From: Catonia carolina
Taxonomy: Eukaryota > Arthropoda > Insecta > Hemiptera > Achilidae
Length of the DNA stretch: 64,000 nucleotides
Reading direction: 5' to 3'
Assembly (NCBI GenBank): GCA_035578175.1
Contig: JAQMRL010000014.1
Span: forward strand, 9,941,274-10,005,273
Part shown: positions 21,574 to 33,495 of the stretch, one piece after another
How positions within the stretch are numbered: the stretch's first letter is position 1
How the letters are laid out: each line of letters starts with the position of its first letter
Notes under the pieces: model-generated
Told to the model about the DNA's origin: nothing
The model's input: only the letters and a program-made list of their open reading frames with translations
Databases searched by the model: none
Position numbers and translations under genes: made by a program

Positions 21574-22098
21574 GGGAGTTTATAAAGTTCCTGGAATAGT
21601 GGTTCATTGTGCTAATGTTATGATTTACAGCAATGCTTACCTAATCACCTTCGAAGAAGTTTCTTGTACACACTCACACTTGCACCATCGATCCTGCCAT
21701 TGTTGGAAGCACCGGTAGAAGGCTTCTTTCGGAAACTGTTGGTGCTGAGTCATCACATTGCATTCGATGTCCTCAGAAGTTAAAAAACATTTCCTTTCGC
21801 GGCTCATTTTCAGAGTAGGGAACAGCCAATTGTCTCCGGCTTGTAAGCGAACATTATGTGATGATCTGTTGGAGGAACGTAGGGTTTTCAAACTTGTCCC
21901 AAACAGCTCGCCAGCAATTGTCATGCAACATTCCATCTGATCCGTGTTCAGCAACCTCAGAACAAACTTCGCAAAAACGCATATTCAAATCTTTGAATCA
22001 TGTAAATGGCATGAATGGATCCCTGTGAGATACCAACTTTGTTTGCCAATTCTACGATTGTCATTCTTTGATCATCCCAAAAATGCCTAAAAATTGAC
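21574..22098 (-). mobile_element. Mariner-derived fragment (family B), copy 1
   Basis: Minus-strand reading EDIECNVMTQHQQFPKEAFY, RCFQQWQDRWCKCE matches the C-terminal region of mariner transposases. The left end resembles the AAGGGG..AAAAAGTTCC terminus of 26576-27379. The right end is truncated. Confidence 0.6.
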
Positions 22099-22161
22099 TA
22101 TGGATCTATAGCTAGTATTATTGATTACTCTTATCAAGAAGAAAATATGAATTGTTATCTA

Positions 22162-24290
22162 CAAGGGGCGTTGAAAAAGTTCCCAGAATGTAGGTTCAGC
22201 ATGCTAATGTTATGAACTACGGCAAAACAGTAAGACTTCGACTTACGCAAGGGATGCAATCGGCAAAATCATCGCATAACTTCGATTGTTCGGTTTAACC
22301 TTAACCCTGTTCATACTGTTGATCTAATTTAGGTGATGCTGAATGGATTGTGGATGGGGCGATAAAACGTGCTTCTGCAAGGTCAGTATAATCGGAGACC
22401 GGTAAATATTGAACTTTTCTTGTAGGGAATTCTTTAATGCATCTGATAGTGTTTTCAGAAATAGAATATAATAAAAGGGAAATTTTTTATTCTCTCAATA
22501 GTGTGTAGGTAGCATTGATTGTGAATTATTTGTTTTGAATGAAAGTCCGTGCAGCTCATGTGTAAGTCAACGTATATGCATGTTCTTTAGTTTGTGTTGA
22601 AGCTATGATGATTCTGTTTCAGAATTTGCCCTTGATGGTGTTAGACTAGTTCATTTTACTGTTCAGGTGGGGGTTTATCATCACCGAGTCAAACTTTACT
22701 AGCACGGGAATCTTAACACCTTCCCTCTTACGGCACGTACAGAATTGTTCAAAAAATGTTGTTGTACAGAAAAGAATTTCCTACATTGATTTGCTTACAG
22801 CTGTAACCGAAATGTAATAATGGGTCTGTGACGTCACCGTAAAGAATGTTAAATACCATCCCTTCACCTTCCAAAATGGACTCATTTTGAACATTCTGTT
22901 ACTTTGTCAAATATTTACGGAAATTTAAATGAAAAATATACATTTATTCATTAAACTCTTTTCTACAAAACATGTTAGGTGAAATTTTTGGCTAAACTGA
23001 AATTTAAGCCCGCTAAAGTAAAAAATTTTAAGTAAACTCAAAAATTTTTGTGGATGAAAATTTCGCTCACCAAAATGCAAAGAAATTTGAAGCGATTTTC
23101 TTATAATTATGTTCTAAAGGCGCGTACGTATTATATGAATCAACTGTAATTTTTTCAGAATTTTTCATCAGTTATGATGTTAAATAAAATAGTTGTTTTG
23201 AGAGCGCGTTTTGATTTTTGCAATTCTTCTGTTTTACCAGAAACAGTCTGTTTCCAAAGGATTAAAACATTCGCTAATCGACCGTAGTCTTGATTCACTA
23301 ACCCACTCGTTCCTTTTATGTTCTTACCATCTGCATTAGCAGATATTGCAAAACAGTCAGACGTAAAACAAAAAAAAAAATTACGTTCATCGATTTTTTA
23401 CCCCTTTCGTAAATTTTAATGATATATAATTTTTCCTTTAAAGTAATCACTGTTCATTTTTATAAACTTTATTTGATCTCATTCTGTATGCAAAGTAAAA
23501 CAAAAACAAGAAAATAAAAGACCTACCAATTGTAGCACAATTAAAATCACGAATAAATCTACACAACCTTACATGATCGATATTTTTAACCCACTAAACA
23601 GTACTAATGTTTAGAACAAAAGCAAATTAAGATAAAATAAAATTCCAGTGTAAAAATGGGGAGGGCAACTACGATACTAGTTTTGAGAGGAATTAGCATA
23701 ACAGTGGTCGTAAATGTAAATATCTGTAAGATAAGAATAACTACCACACACAATATAGAGGTAATATAATTATTATGTTAAACAAAATCGCGCTAACGTG
23801 AATTCGTGTAAGTCGAGGTCTTACTGTATTTACCTGATCACCTTCGAAGAAGGACCTTTGTGCACTCACACACTTGCTCCATTGATCCTGCCATTATTTG
23901 AAGCAGGAGTTGAAGGCTTCTTTTGGAATCTGTTCTAGCTGAGTCATCACGTTTGATTCGACGTCCTCCAAGGTTGCAAAACATTGCCACTTCGATGATT
24001 TCTGTTTTGTCTCTGTGTTAAAGGCAAACACCGAAGACTCGCCACCAGTGACAATCTGTTGGAGGAACGTAGTGTCCTTTGAACTAGTCTCTAACAGCTT
24101 GCCAGCGATTGTCATGTGACATTCCGTCTAATTTGTGTTCAGCAGCCTTGAAACAAACTTCGCACTGATGTACCTTTGAATCTTCATGTAAAATGGCATG
24201 AATTGATCCCTGTGAGATACCATCTTTGTTTGCCAATACCGCAATTGTCATTCTTCGATCATCCAGAAAATGCCTAAAAATTGATTATTT
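22162..24290 (-). mobile_element. Mariner-derived fragment (family B), copy 2, split by Tigger-like element
   Basis: The left end CAAGGGGCGTTGAAAAAG follows TA at 22160-22161. Homology stops at 22227 and resumes at 23827 (TTTACCTGATCACCTTCGAA), the gap being the inserted element at 22228-23826. The minus-strand segment at about 23894-24115 reads ATLEDVESNVMTQLEQIPKE, AFNSCFK, the mariner C-terminus. Confidence 0.65.
22228..23826. mobile_element. Tigger/pogo-like nonautonomous element inserted in a mariner copy
   Basis: A 1,599-bp insert with inverted ends CAGTAAGACYTCGACTTAC. The CAGT... end with a Y-TCG-ACTTA core is pogo/Tigger style. The right flank is TA; the left flank reads AA, so the expected TA duplication is only half preserved. 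It has no transposase-like ORF and contains short unrelated AT-rich DNA. Confidence 0.6.
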
Positions 24291-25524
24291 ATTTATTATC
24301 CATTGCTTACAAAAAAATATCAATACAAAATAAATGTTAATTTCCTTAATTTTACTTTGATAATCTAAAAACTATTAATTTTAATTTGTGGTGGGTAAAT
24401 TAATCCACCCAACTACGGTGTCCCATGTTCAAGGGTAGATCAATTCAGTGCTTCTTTGTTCATTATACTACTGTACTACGGTAATCTATTAGTGTGTTAG
24501 TAATTAAAACTACATGTTAGTTACTTAAATACTAATTAAACTACTAAGACATTTTTATTAAAACATAATATGCTGTTATATAATTACATGTACAAATGAA
24601 AAACAAACTAACAATATAATATGCAAGTCAAAAGAATTTATTTAAAAATAGAAAACTAAAATTGAAACCGGTAGCTGAGCTCACAAAACTATATGTTTCC
24701 AGGAGTAACCATTTTTTCTATAGCATCTCTCCCTACTTCCTATAGCCAAAAGGTTACTGCTTTTTTATACCTTATGATGTCCAGCATATTTTTAATTTGT
24801 AGGGGGAGCAGATTGAGCAGTTTGGGCGCTAAATAGCAGAAATGCCTTTGGTATAAAGTTTTTGAGGCCTTGTGTAAAAGTAAGAGATCCTTGTTCCTGT
24901 TATTATAATGGTGTGCTCTTGTAGTAAAATCGTTTATATTTTTATGCGCGAAAATAAGAGCTTCTCTTGCAAATATTTGGCGGATGTCAAGTACGTTGAA
25001 TTCTTGAAAAAGTTGTTCCGATGGATAATTGATTGTTTTTTATTGATTATTCGTAAGATCAACTTCTGCACCTTCTGGAAGGAGTCCAAAGAAGACAAAA
25101 CAGCTGATTATGAATCTACAGCTATAATACTTTTTTCATGGTTGATGCCTGCTGTTCTACGTGTTAAGACCAATCAGAACGTTTGCCAGCGTTGTCAGAT
25201 TGTACGAATGTTTCAGCCTGACAAACATTATGCGCTCATGCGTATAAGACCCGAAGTAGTTCACTTGTGTTTACATCTTGTACTGAACGAGTCATAATTA
25301 ATAAAGCATGTTAACATCCAATACCTTATAATACAATCAGCTGGTTGTACATTCATAGGTTATAATATTGTTATTGAAAGACCAAAATAATGGCTGAAGA
25401 AATATATAACAGAGCTACTAAAACAAGTGTTGGCAACATTGCTGGCAAGTCACTAGCCAGCTATGAAGTGGGTAGGGGCAATGCATACATTCAGAGTTCA
25501 TCAGCCCCGAAAAATAGTATAGTA
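24291..25524. other. Intergenic stretch without recognised gene
   Basis: No known family recognised. A 129-codon plus-strand frame at 24908-25297 has no motifs. A second short frame begins at ATG 25390 (MAEEIYNRATKTSVGNIAGK) and runs into the fold-back transposon at 25525; it could be a broken first exon, but nothing else supports it. Confidence 0.4.
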
Positions 25525-26525
25525 ACGGGTGTTTTATTAAGGACGGAACCCTGAATATAAGAAGATAGAAGTAATACATCGGTAAATTTTCTGTCCCCCA
25601 ATCAGTATGTTGGCGACAGTATATTCAAGGCCAACTACCTAAGACAGTTAAAATGTTTCAGTCAAGCATTAGTGTGGTGACAGCAGTCGTTTCGTTATAT
25701 GTGTCAGCAATTGTTTTTTCCAAGGAAGAACAAATCCTCATGCTTTCTTTCCGTAACCAAACACCAATTTTACGTGAGTGCAATGCTTTTTATAGAAAGC
25801 ATGAGGATTTGTTGCACTCCATATTCTACAGTTCTGACTATTCAAATAGCCATCTAAATGAAACCAAGCCTCATCACTAAAATAAAAATGATCCAACAAT
25901 TGAATACCAGTTTCTTCAACCAAAGATCGAAACCACCGACAATATTGTAATTGTTTCTGATGATCTGTAGCTTTCAGTTCATGAGTTACGCCAACGCGAG
26001 AAGAATGCAAATATAACTTTTTCGTAGCTCTGAAAACAGTAGTTAATGTTAGCCCAGCTTGCGATGATAATCTTCTAAGCGATTTTTTAGGTGATTGAGT
26101 CAAACGATTTTCAAATCTTTGAGAACTTCCGCGGTTAACTTTGTTGGCTGGCGAGGTGGTTTCTCATTGAGTACACTCCCAATTCTATGGAATTTATTTA
26201 TCAAATGCAATATTGACGATTTATTCGGAATGGCAGAACAGGGAAATTTCAACTGAAACTTATCTTGCACATATTTGTAAGATTTACTCACTATGTAAGT
26301 CTCTACAATAAACACGCGTTCTTCCTTGGAATAAACCATTGCTGACACAATATAATGAAATGACTGCTGTCACCACACTAATGCTTGACTGGAACATTTT
26401 AATTGTGTTAGGTAGTTGGCCTTGAGTACACTGTTGCCAACATATCGATTGGGGGACAGAAAATTTACCGATGTATTACTTCTATTTTCTTATAATCAGG
26501 GTTGCGTCCTTAATAAAACACCCGT
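25525..26525 (-). mobile_element. Fold-back Tc1/mariner-type element with long inverted arms
   Basis: A 1,001-bp element flanked by TA (25523-25524, 26526-26527) with ends ACGGGTGTTTTATTAAGGAC. The inverted repeat continues for about 210 bp on each side, far beyond an ordinary terminus, and includes the start of the transposase gene in both arms (MSAMVYSKEERVFI on the right, SAIVFSKEEQIL on the left). The unique centre encodes the middle of the transposase. Confidence 0.82.
25738..26348 (-). pseudogene. Transposase N-terminal and central part, frameshifted
   Basis: Two overlapping minus-strand frames. 26348-26100 reads MSAMVYSKEERVFIVETYIV, SKSYKYVQDKFQLKFP: the DUF4817-type helix-turn-helix found at the start of many insect IS630/Tc1-like transposases. 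26103-25738 reads KSLRRLSSQAGLTLTTVFRA and HFYFSDEAWFHLDGYLNSQN, with the first catalytic Asp in FSDEAWFHL. The last two catalytic residues and the C-terminus are absent, having been replaced by the inverted arm. Confidence 0.75.
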
Positions 26526-26575
26526 TATTATTTATTGTTCTATCAAGCAGAATTCATGAATTCTCATCTATATTA

Positions 26576-27379
26576 TAAGGGGTGATCAAAAAGTTCCCCG
26601 GGATGGTGGTTCAGCATGCTAATATTATAATCTATGGCAATGCTTACGTAATAACATTCGATGAAGGACCCTTTTGCAAACACACACTTGCTCCATTAAT
26701 CAATACCATTGTTGCAAGGATCGGTAGAAGGTTTCTTTCGGATTTTGTTGGTGCTAAATGGTCGCTTTTGATTCGATGTCCAGGGTTGCAAAATTTTTCC
26801 ATTGAGGCCGATTTTCAAAGCCAATAGTCACTTGGAGCGAGATCTGGAAGTTTGGTGGTTGAGGGACTACAGGAATGCTTTTCTCAGCGAGGAATTTCTG
26901 CACAACAAGCGATATATGGTGTTGCATGTACCGTTGTTTCAACACTAACTTCGCACTGACACATTCATCTTCAAATCGTCGCATAAAATAGCATGAATTG
27001 ATCCCTGTGAGATACCAATTCGTTCGCCAACTCCACGATTTTCATTCTTAGATCATCTAGAATCAGTTGTTTCATTTTTGCAATCATTTTGGAATGTTGA
27101 TGGTCTCCTGCTGCGCTCTTCGTCCTCTAGTGTCTCCTGCCCTTTCTTAAACTGTGCAAACCGGTTGTAAACTTCGGATTATTTTAGTGCATTATCAACG
27201 CAAACTTGTTGACTGACAACCACTCACATCCTTGTCGTATGGAGCACTGACACCACTATGCACTGTCCAAACATGTTGATACAAGAGTGTGCATGCAATC
27301 ATGTTGCTAGTTCGGCTATCTTATCACTTAATTGGTGACAGCAAAGCAATTATTCTGAGAACTTTTTGAATGCCCCTTG
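26576..27379 (-). mobile_element. Mariner-derived element (family B), copy 3, both ends present
   Basis: An 804-bp element with ends related to CAAGGGGCATTCAAAAAGTT and TA on each side (26574-26575, 27380-27381). The minus-strand segment at 26984-26754 reads HHISLVVQKFLAEKSIPVVP, QPP, the DDE region of a mariner transposase just before the SPDLAP motif, which is lost. The frame is broken elsewhere. It is the best-preserved of three family B copies here. Confidence 0.72.
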
Positions 27380-27382
27380 TAA

Positions 27383-28225
27383 ATTATTATAAATGAAGTG
27401 AAGGAAAAATTTGATGCAGGAATAAAAATTCAAGGAGAAGCAATAAAAATTCTTAAATTTGCTGATGATATAGTATTAGCTGAGACAAAGAAAGGACTAG
27501 AGGGTATCTTAAATGGAATGGATGAGATCATGAGAAAGGATTACTTCATGAAAATTAATAAGAACAAAACGGAATATTGTACAGTAGCAAGAGTGGTTTC
27601 AAGGAGACAGGAAATTTAAAAGTAGGCAACAAAAACATACAGGAAGTTGGGGAATTCTGCTATTTAGAGAGTAAAATAACAAAGGATGGTAGAAGCACAA
27701 GTGATATCAAAAGTAGAATTTCTCAAGCTAGAAAAGCCTTTGAAATGAAAAACAGCTTACTGACTACAGACATTGATTTACAGATTAGAAAAATTTTTAA
27801 AACACTTAGTGTGGAGTGCATAAAACGTGTTATACTAGAGCGAAACGTGGGTGATAGAGGCTGTAGAAAGAAAGAGGATAGAAGCTTTTAAAATATGGTG
27901 TTCTAGAAAATTGTTAAAGATTTGGTGGGTGGACAAAATAAATAATTTAGAGGTTGTTAGACGAGTGGATGAAAGAAGAAGTATATGGAAACATCTTACC
28001 AGAAGAAGGGATAGGGTAGTGGGGCATATCTTAAGACATCCAGGTATTGGTCTATCAATAATGGAGGGTAATATTGACGGAAGTGAATTGTAGGGGAAGG
28101 CAAAGGTTAAACTATAGAGAGCAAATTACAAAAGATGTAGGGTGTTACAGGTATGTAGATATGAAACGACTTACACAAGATAAAACAGCTTGGAGACTGC
28201 ATCAAACAAAATGAGAGACTGATGA
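27383..28225 (+). pseudogene. LINE (family A) reverse transcriptase, 3' part
   Basis: Begins in the RT catalytic core (LKFADDIVLAETKKGLEGIL, with the FADD box), then the thumb and connection region (VGNKNIQEVGEFCYLESKIT, KDGRSTSDIKSRISQARKAF) and C-terminal NLEVVRRVDERRSIWKHLTR. It ends in GAGACTGATGACAAAAAA. At least two frameshifts break it. It starts 4 bp after the end of the mariner element at 27379. Confidence 0.8.
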
Positions 28226-28566
28226 CAAAAAATGTCCTTTGTTTAATCATGAGTAAACAATGTAATATGAAAACGTAACCTAATTTTAATCATGAGTGAA
28301 AAAAGTCTGTATTTCAATATCCTCAATTAATTTATCTCCATATAACTATTTCCTCTTCCCAAAACTCAAATTGGTCATGAAAGGAATGTTATATGACAAT
28401 GTTATACAAATCTAAAAACCCGTGATGAGTATTTTTGAGGCAATTTTAAAAAACTATAAAAAAATCATGGATAAAACATTCCCAGCAGTGTATTGATGCG
28501 AAAGGGAAGTATTTCAAATAAAAATAAATAATTTTACCAAAATTATTTCCCAGATCCCCTTTACCC

Positions 28567-29076
28567 GTTGGTTCTCAGCCAGGGTTGCGCAAACCCAGGG
28601 TTTCACAATGAGCTGCTAAGAGGTTCGTGGAAAGAAAATGTGAAATAGTTTGTAAAACGAATAACTTTTAACTAAACAATAAGCACCGACAAGAGTAAAA
28701 ATTTTAACAATCAGATTCAAAATCTTTTTTTTAAGAGAATTTTCAATCAGTACAGTTGGATGTTGCACTAAAAGAAATTCTGATTGAAATTACTACTGAC
28801 AGTGCATTGAAATAAGCTTTCACGACGAAACCTCTTATTAACTTTTAGTTGGATCTTCACAGTGAATATGAACATATGCCTGACCTGCCAATGAAGGTTT
28901 TGTTAACTTTTCTATCAGGTGGAAAGAGCTTTTTTGTCCTACGCTTTCATAAAAAAAAAACAAAATACAGAAACAAATTGTGTGCTACCCCAGATATGAG
29001 AGATTATGCTTGGCTTCTTTTGTATCCAACTTTAACAAACTGCATGCAGCAGTTTGAGAAAATTGCAAAAAAGTGA
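28567..29076 (+). mobile_element. hAT-family remnant
   Basis: The left end TTGGTTCTCAGCCAGGGTTG resembles the CAGTGGTTCTCAACC-type terminus common in hAT/ZBED-like elements. 28849-29076 reads SGGKSFFVLRFHKKKTKYRN, KLCATPDMRDYAWLLLYPTL, which aligns by eye with the hAT dimerisation region (AFSALTFIKNKYRNRL...). The centre is deleted and the right end was not found. Confidence 0.5.
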
Positions 29077-29335
29077 AAAATGACACGAATAAACTACTAC
29101 TTCTGGTTGACAGATTTTGATGAAAATGTTCGTGTCGGGTCCTCTAGTGGTATCTAACTTAAGTTTCAAGTTCATATGATGTTCCGTTCTTGAGATATTT
29201 TGTTCACACACACACACGCGCGCGCGCGCGCACACACACACACACGCGCGCGCGCACACACACAGACTAACAGGGTGTGTGCGCGCGCGCACACACACAC
29301 GCTAATCGCTGAAAACATGTTTTTTTTTGAGAAAG
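29056..29335 (-). repeat. HINE-like repeat, 5' part
   Basis: Minus-oriented 5' third of the family (GATTTTGATGAAAATGTTCG, CGTTCTTGAGATATTTTGTT), running into the expanded CA/CG tract and stopping at GAGAAAGT. The internal units are not in the expected order next to it. Confidence 0.65.
29207..29301. repeat. Alternating (CA)n/(CG)n tract
   Basis: About 95 bp of nearly uninterrupted alternating purine-pyrimidine: CACACACACACGCGCGCGCG, CGCACACACACACACACGCG and so on, broken once by AGACTAACAGGG. It sits where other copies of the HINE-like family have a plain (TG)n tract, so CG units have been gained here. Such sequence favours Z-DNA. Confidence 0.85.
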
Positions 29336-29454
29336 TAAAAATAACATGCATACTGTAATGTAAAATTACTGAATAACTGACTATGAAACAAAAAAGTGAA
29401 CTGCAGGGTTTCAAAAAATTTAATTCGAAGTTGAGCAAGACGGTTGATCTAAGC

Positions 29455-30200
29455 CCGTTTAAAAAAATCCAATTTTCTTACCGATTTTGATGAAGAAAAA
29501 TAATACAGAAATTCACTATTAGCCGCTAAACTTAATCGAACAAAAAAATGTTCGAACTAAATTATATATTTTTGTCGTAAAATGCTTACTATGGTCGCAA
29601 AACTCATATTTTCTTACAGATTTTCATGAAAAAAACAACAGAAAATCACTAATTGCCACTAAACAAAAAAAATTTGAACTGAAAGTTGTAGATTTTTTTA
29701 TTTCTATAACTTTAATTAGGCCCTTTATACATTTTTGTCGTAAAATGCATACTAAGGTCGCAATTTAAAAAAAATCAGATTTTCTTACAGATTTTCATGA
29801 AAAAAACAACAGAAAATCACTAATTGCCGCTAAACTGATCGTTGTACAAAACAATATATGAACTAAAAGTTGTAGATTTTTTTATTTGCTATAACATTAT
29901 AAACATTTTTGTCGTAAAATCCATACTAAGGTCGCAATTTAAAAAAATCCTATTTTCTTACAGATTTTTATGAAAAAAAAAACAGAAAATCACTAATTGC
30001 CGCTAAACTGATTGGTGTACAAAACAATTTCGAATTAAAAGTTGTACATTTTTTATTTCCTATAACTTTAATTATATACATTTTTGTCGTAAAATGTATA
30101 CTAAGGTTGCAACCTTAAAAAATCCTATATTTTTACAGATTTTCATGAAAAATACAGAAAATTGCCGCTAAACTGTGCGTTGTACGTATAAAAAAATGTT
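29455..30200 (-). repeat. Tandem array of the HINE internal unit (about 5 units)
   Basis: Units of about 140-175 bp, each containing TTTTCTTACAGATTTTCATG, CACTAATTGCCGCTAAACTG, AGTTGTAGATTTTTT and TTTTTGTCGTAAAATGCATA. Approximate unit starts are 29460, 29599, 29762, 29936 and 30109. The dispersed repeat normally has two such units, so this is an expansion to minisatellite scale. Confidence 0.8.
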
Positions 30201-30877
30201 TGAAGAAAAAAAAGTTGTTTGTTTTACAATTTTATTATAATTTTCTTGTGATTTTGGTGACCGTTCTACATCTCCTGTGTACAAGATCTCAATGTAAACA
30301 TTGAAACTGAAGCCAAATTTCATTACTGTTATTAGAACATTAAGATGTGATCTAAAAATAACCGCCTTAGACGCATCACTCTGCGCATACAAAATTCTAG
30401 GTTAACGTTTTATAAGATAGAAACAGTTGCGTGAACATAAAGTTAATTTATATGTTTATCAAACCGAATATTTATATTTTTCTCTTTAAATATTTATATT
30501 AATTTAATTTTTTATTTATTTGTAAATAATTTTTTATAAGTAATCTTTAAGAAAATGTGTTTCACAGTGTTATTTTTATTGTGATGAAGATTCACAAATA
30601 AGTTTATATGGAAATTTTACTACGAGTTTTTAAATAGTGAGTGTCAATTTACAAAACAATTTGAAAATTTTAATTGTTCCAAGGATTTGATGTCGTATAA
30701 TTATAATAATAAGTGAAGAAATTTTGACAGAAGGTAACCAAAATATTATAATTTCTTTGTATAAATTATGTTATAATTTAAAAAACTAAATTAATAGTCT
30801 ATATTTAAAATTTATAATGGTGGTTCAGTCGAGTAAGGTATAAGATACTACTGGACTGATTCCGTTTAACTATTTTT

Positions 30878-31795
30878 ACTTTCTCTTGCCTATATGAATA
30901 TATAGGAAAGAACGTATTGTTTTCATGTCGATTTTAAGAAATCGAGTTTTCACCTGATCTACACGTTTTCAGACACCCTGAAACCATAAACATGATTTTA
31001 GCGATTGGGCTGTGTGTGTGTGTGAACAAATCATCTCAAGAACGGATCATCGTACGAACTTGAAACTTAAATTATATACCACTAGAGGACCCGACACGAA
31101 CGTTTTCATCAAAATCAGTCAACCGAAAGTAGTAGTTTATCCGTGTAATTTTTCACTTTTTTGCGATTTTCTCAAAAACTGGTCCTACGATATTTTTTAA
31201 AATCGCCTGGGTTACTTAATTTTTTATTCTCTTCAAGGTAGGGTAGGCGCCATGTTTGCTGAAATTCTTGGTGAGGCTGTTTTTACGTAAAAAAGTGTTT
31301 TTTAAGATTACGGCTTTAATATGTATTATAGCGCAAAAATGTATATAATAAAAAATGTAGAGAATTAAAAATTCTACAACTTTTATTTCAAACATTTTTT
31401 TGTATAACACTTAGTTTAGCAGTAATTAGCGCGTTTCTGTTTTTTCTCACGAAAACGTGTGAAAAATCGATTTTTTTAAAGATTTCGGCCTTAGTATGCA
31501 TTTTATAACAACATATATATAATCGAGTTTGTAGAAAATTAAAAGATCTACAACTTTTGTTTAGAGCATTTTTCTCTACAGAGCCTAGTTTAGCGTGAAA
31601 GAGTGATTTTCCGTATTTTTAAGCCGAACTGAGTTCGATTTTCATTTTGCGTCTTTCAGTCATGATTAAAATAAGGTTATATTTTTAGAGGTTAGTTTTT
31701 TTTATTTCTAATGTTTTATTACTAATGTTAGGGGTTGTATTGTTAATTATTTGCACTGGCAAGAGAAAGTTGTGTGTTTCACACCAGATTTTTTT
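30878..31795 (+). repeat. HINE-like repeat, near full length
   Basis: 5' end ACTTTCTCTTGCCTATATGA in a T-rich context, a short (TG)n at 31011, GCGATTTTCTCAAAAAC, two internal units with ATGCATT-like cores, the GAGCCTAGTTTAGCGTGAAA block, then GGCAAGAGAAAGT, a shortened GTGTGTTTCACAC hairpin and CAGATTTTTTT. Confidence 0.8.
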
Positions 31796-32095
31796 AGTGT
31801 AATTTCATTCCCTAATTAATTAAAGGGATACAGCGTTGGTTTTAACTCGTTACGTCCTTCGGGAACGAAAAAACAATTCGTTTTAAAAACGCTGCAATTC
31901 CTTTACACTTTGTAACATAAGGGTGAATTTTAGTTGAAATTAATTATTATAAAACATGCAGGAACACTCTTCTAAAACGCCATATTTTTCCTCTTAAAAT
32001 TGATCGCACTACATGTTCTGAAACATGGACAAAGTGAAAAATGCGCTAAAAAATGGGCACATATTTTGTTTTTAAGTTTACAGAAATGCCTTATA

Positions 32096-32991
32096 CGAGG
32101 TGTGGCTATTAAATAACGAGACTGACGTAAAAAATGTTGTATTTATTTTATACATAATCACTTATTGTCACATTTAATGTACACTCTTTCTCTATCCCTA
32201 CAACGCTCCATTCGAATTTTCCATTGTTGGAAACAGTGCTGGAAGTCATCTTCTGTCAGCTCCTTCAGGACACGTGCGATTTCTCTTTTACAGCTTCCAC
32301 AGACTCAAATCTTGTCCCTTCTATTGCTGATTTCACGTTAGGGAACAGGTAGAAGTCACATGGTGCAAGATCTGGTGAATAAGGTCGATGTTCTAACACT
32401 GAGATGTTGTACTTGGCTAGGAATCTCTTGACAGATAACGCGGAATGAGCTGACGCATTGTCTTGGTAGAGAACCCATGATTTATCCTTCAACATTTTGG
32501 GGCGTTTTTCCTTACTCTTTGACGTAGTTTAGAAAGTACCTCAAGGTAGTAATATTGATTAATTGTTAGACCTTCATAAAAAAAAACAATCATCATTGCT
32601 TTAAATTTTGACTTGCTCATTCGAGCTTTTTTGGCTCTCGGTGAAGTTCGGCTCTTCCAGTGCATGGATTGGCGGTTTGTTTCCGGATCATAAGTAAGAA
32701 ACCACGTTTAATCACATGTCATTATCTTCTACCTGTTCCCTAAGGTGAAATCTGCATTAAAATGGTTGCATTGAAAAGATTTGAGTCTGTGGAAGCTGTA
32801 AAAGAGAAATTGCACTTGTCCTGAAGGAGCTGACAGAAGATGACTTCCAGCACTGTTTCCAACAATGGAAAATTCGCATGGAGCGTTGTAGGGATAGAGA
32901 AGGAGTGTATATTGAAGGTGACAATAAGTGACTTTGTATAGGCCTAAAATAAAAACAAAATGTTTTCTCGTTATTTAATAGCCACACCTCG
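32096..32991. mobile_element. Fold-back mariner derivative, copy 2 (both ends)
   Basis: An 896-bp element flanked by TA (32094-32095, 32992-32993) with ends CGAGGTGTGGCTATTAAATA. The left arm, minus strand, encodes the transposase from about DKSWVLYQDNASAHSALSVK through SPDLAPCDFYLFPNVKSAIE to the C-terminus. The right arm (about 32735-32934, plus strand) repeats the C-terminal region inverted (EDDFQHCFQQWKIRMERCRD). The N-terminus is absent. It shows the same internal rearrangement as 727-1437. Confidence 0.82.
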
Positions 32992-33177
32992 TACACTTCC
33001 GTGTTTCGTAATTTGTACGAATAAATTAACAAAAATCCAAGCTTAAAATTGAGCCGTACCAGAAATGTTTATGTTTTTTACTTGGTAAAGTATAACCGTT
33101 TCCAAACACCGGCTTCTTCTTTCTTTTTCTTCGTTCGGTAGCCTATATTATTTTTGTCTTTTTTTTATTATTGCATT

Positions 33178-33495
33178 TTTGAAAAAATCGAAAAAAGTAA
33201 AAAAAATACACGAATTAACTACTAATTTTGGTTGGCAGATTTCGATGAAAATGCTCGTGTCGTGTCCTCTAGTGTTACCTAACGTAATTTTCAAGTTTCA
33301 ACTTCGAAATATATTCCGTTCATGAGATATTTTCTTCATACAGGCACAGAGACCAAAATTACTAAAAACATGTTTGAATTCAGAATGCCTGAAAACATAT
33401 ATTTCCGGGAAATTCGATTCTGAAAAATCCACATGAAAATAATATTTCCTTCCCTCGGTTGTATTTATATAGAGAAAGAGAAAGTAAACAAATAA
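33178..33495 (-). repeat. HINE-like repeat, diverged 5' part
   Basis: Minus-oriented and older than the others: GATTTCGATGAAAATGCTCG, CGTTCATGAGATATTTTCTT, with a degenerate CA tract, ending GAGAAAGAGAAAGTAAACAA. Confidence 0.6.

Noticed and set aside
24908..25297. 129-codon plus-strand frame as a host gene
   Set aside because: No recognisable motif, no splice context and it lies between transposons; kept only as an unexplained frame.
29032..29438. Minus-strand Cys/Val/Ala-rich frames
   Set aside because: Translation of the alternating CA/CG tract, not protein coding.
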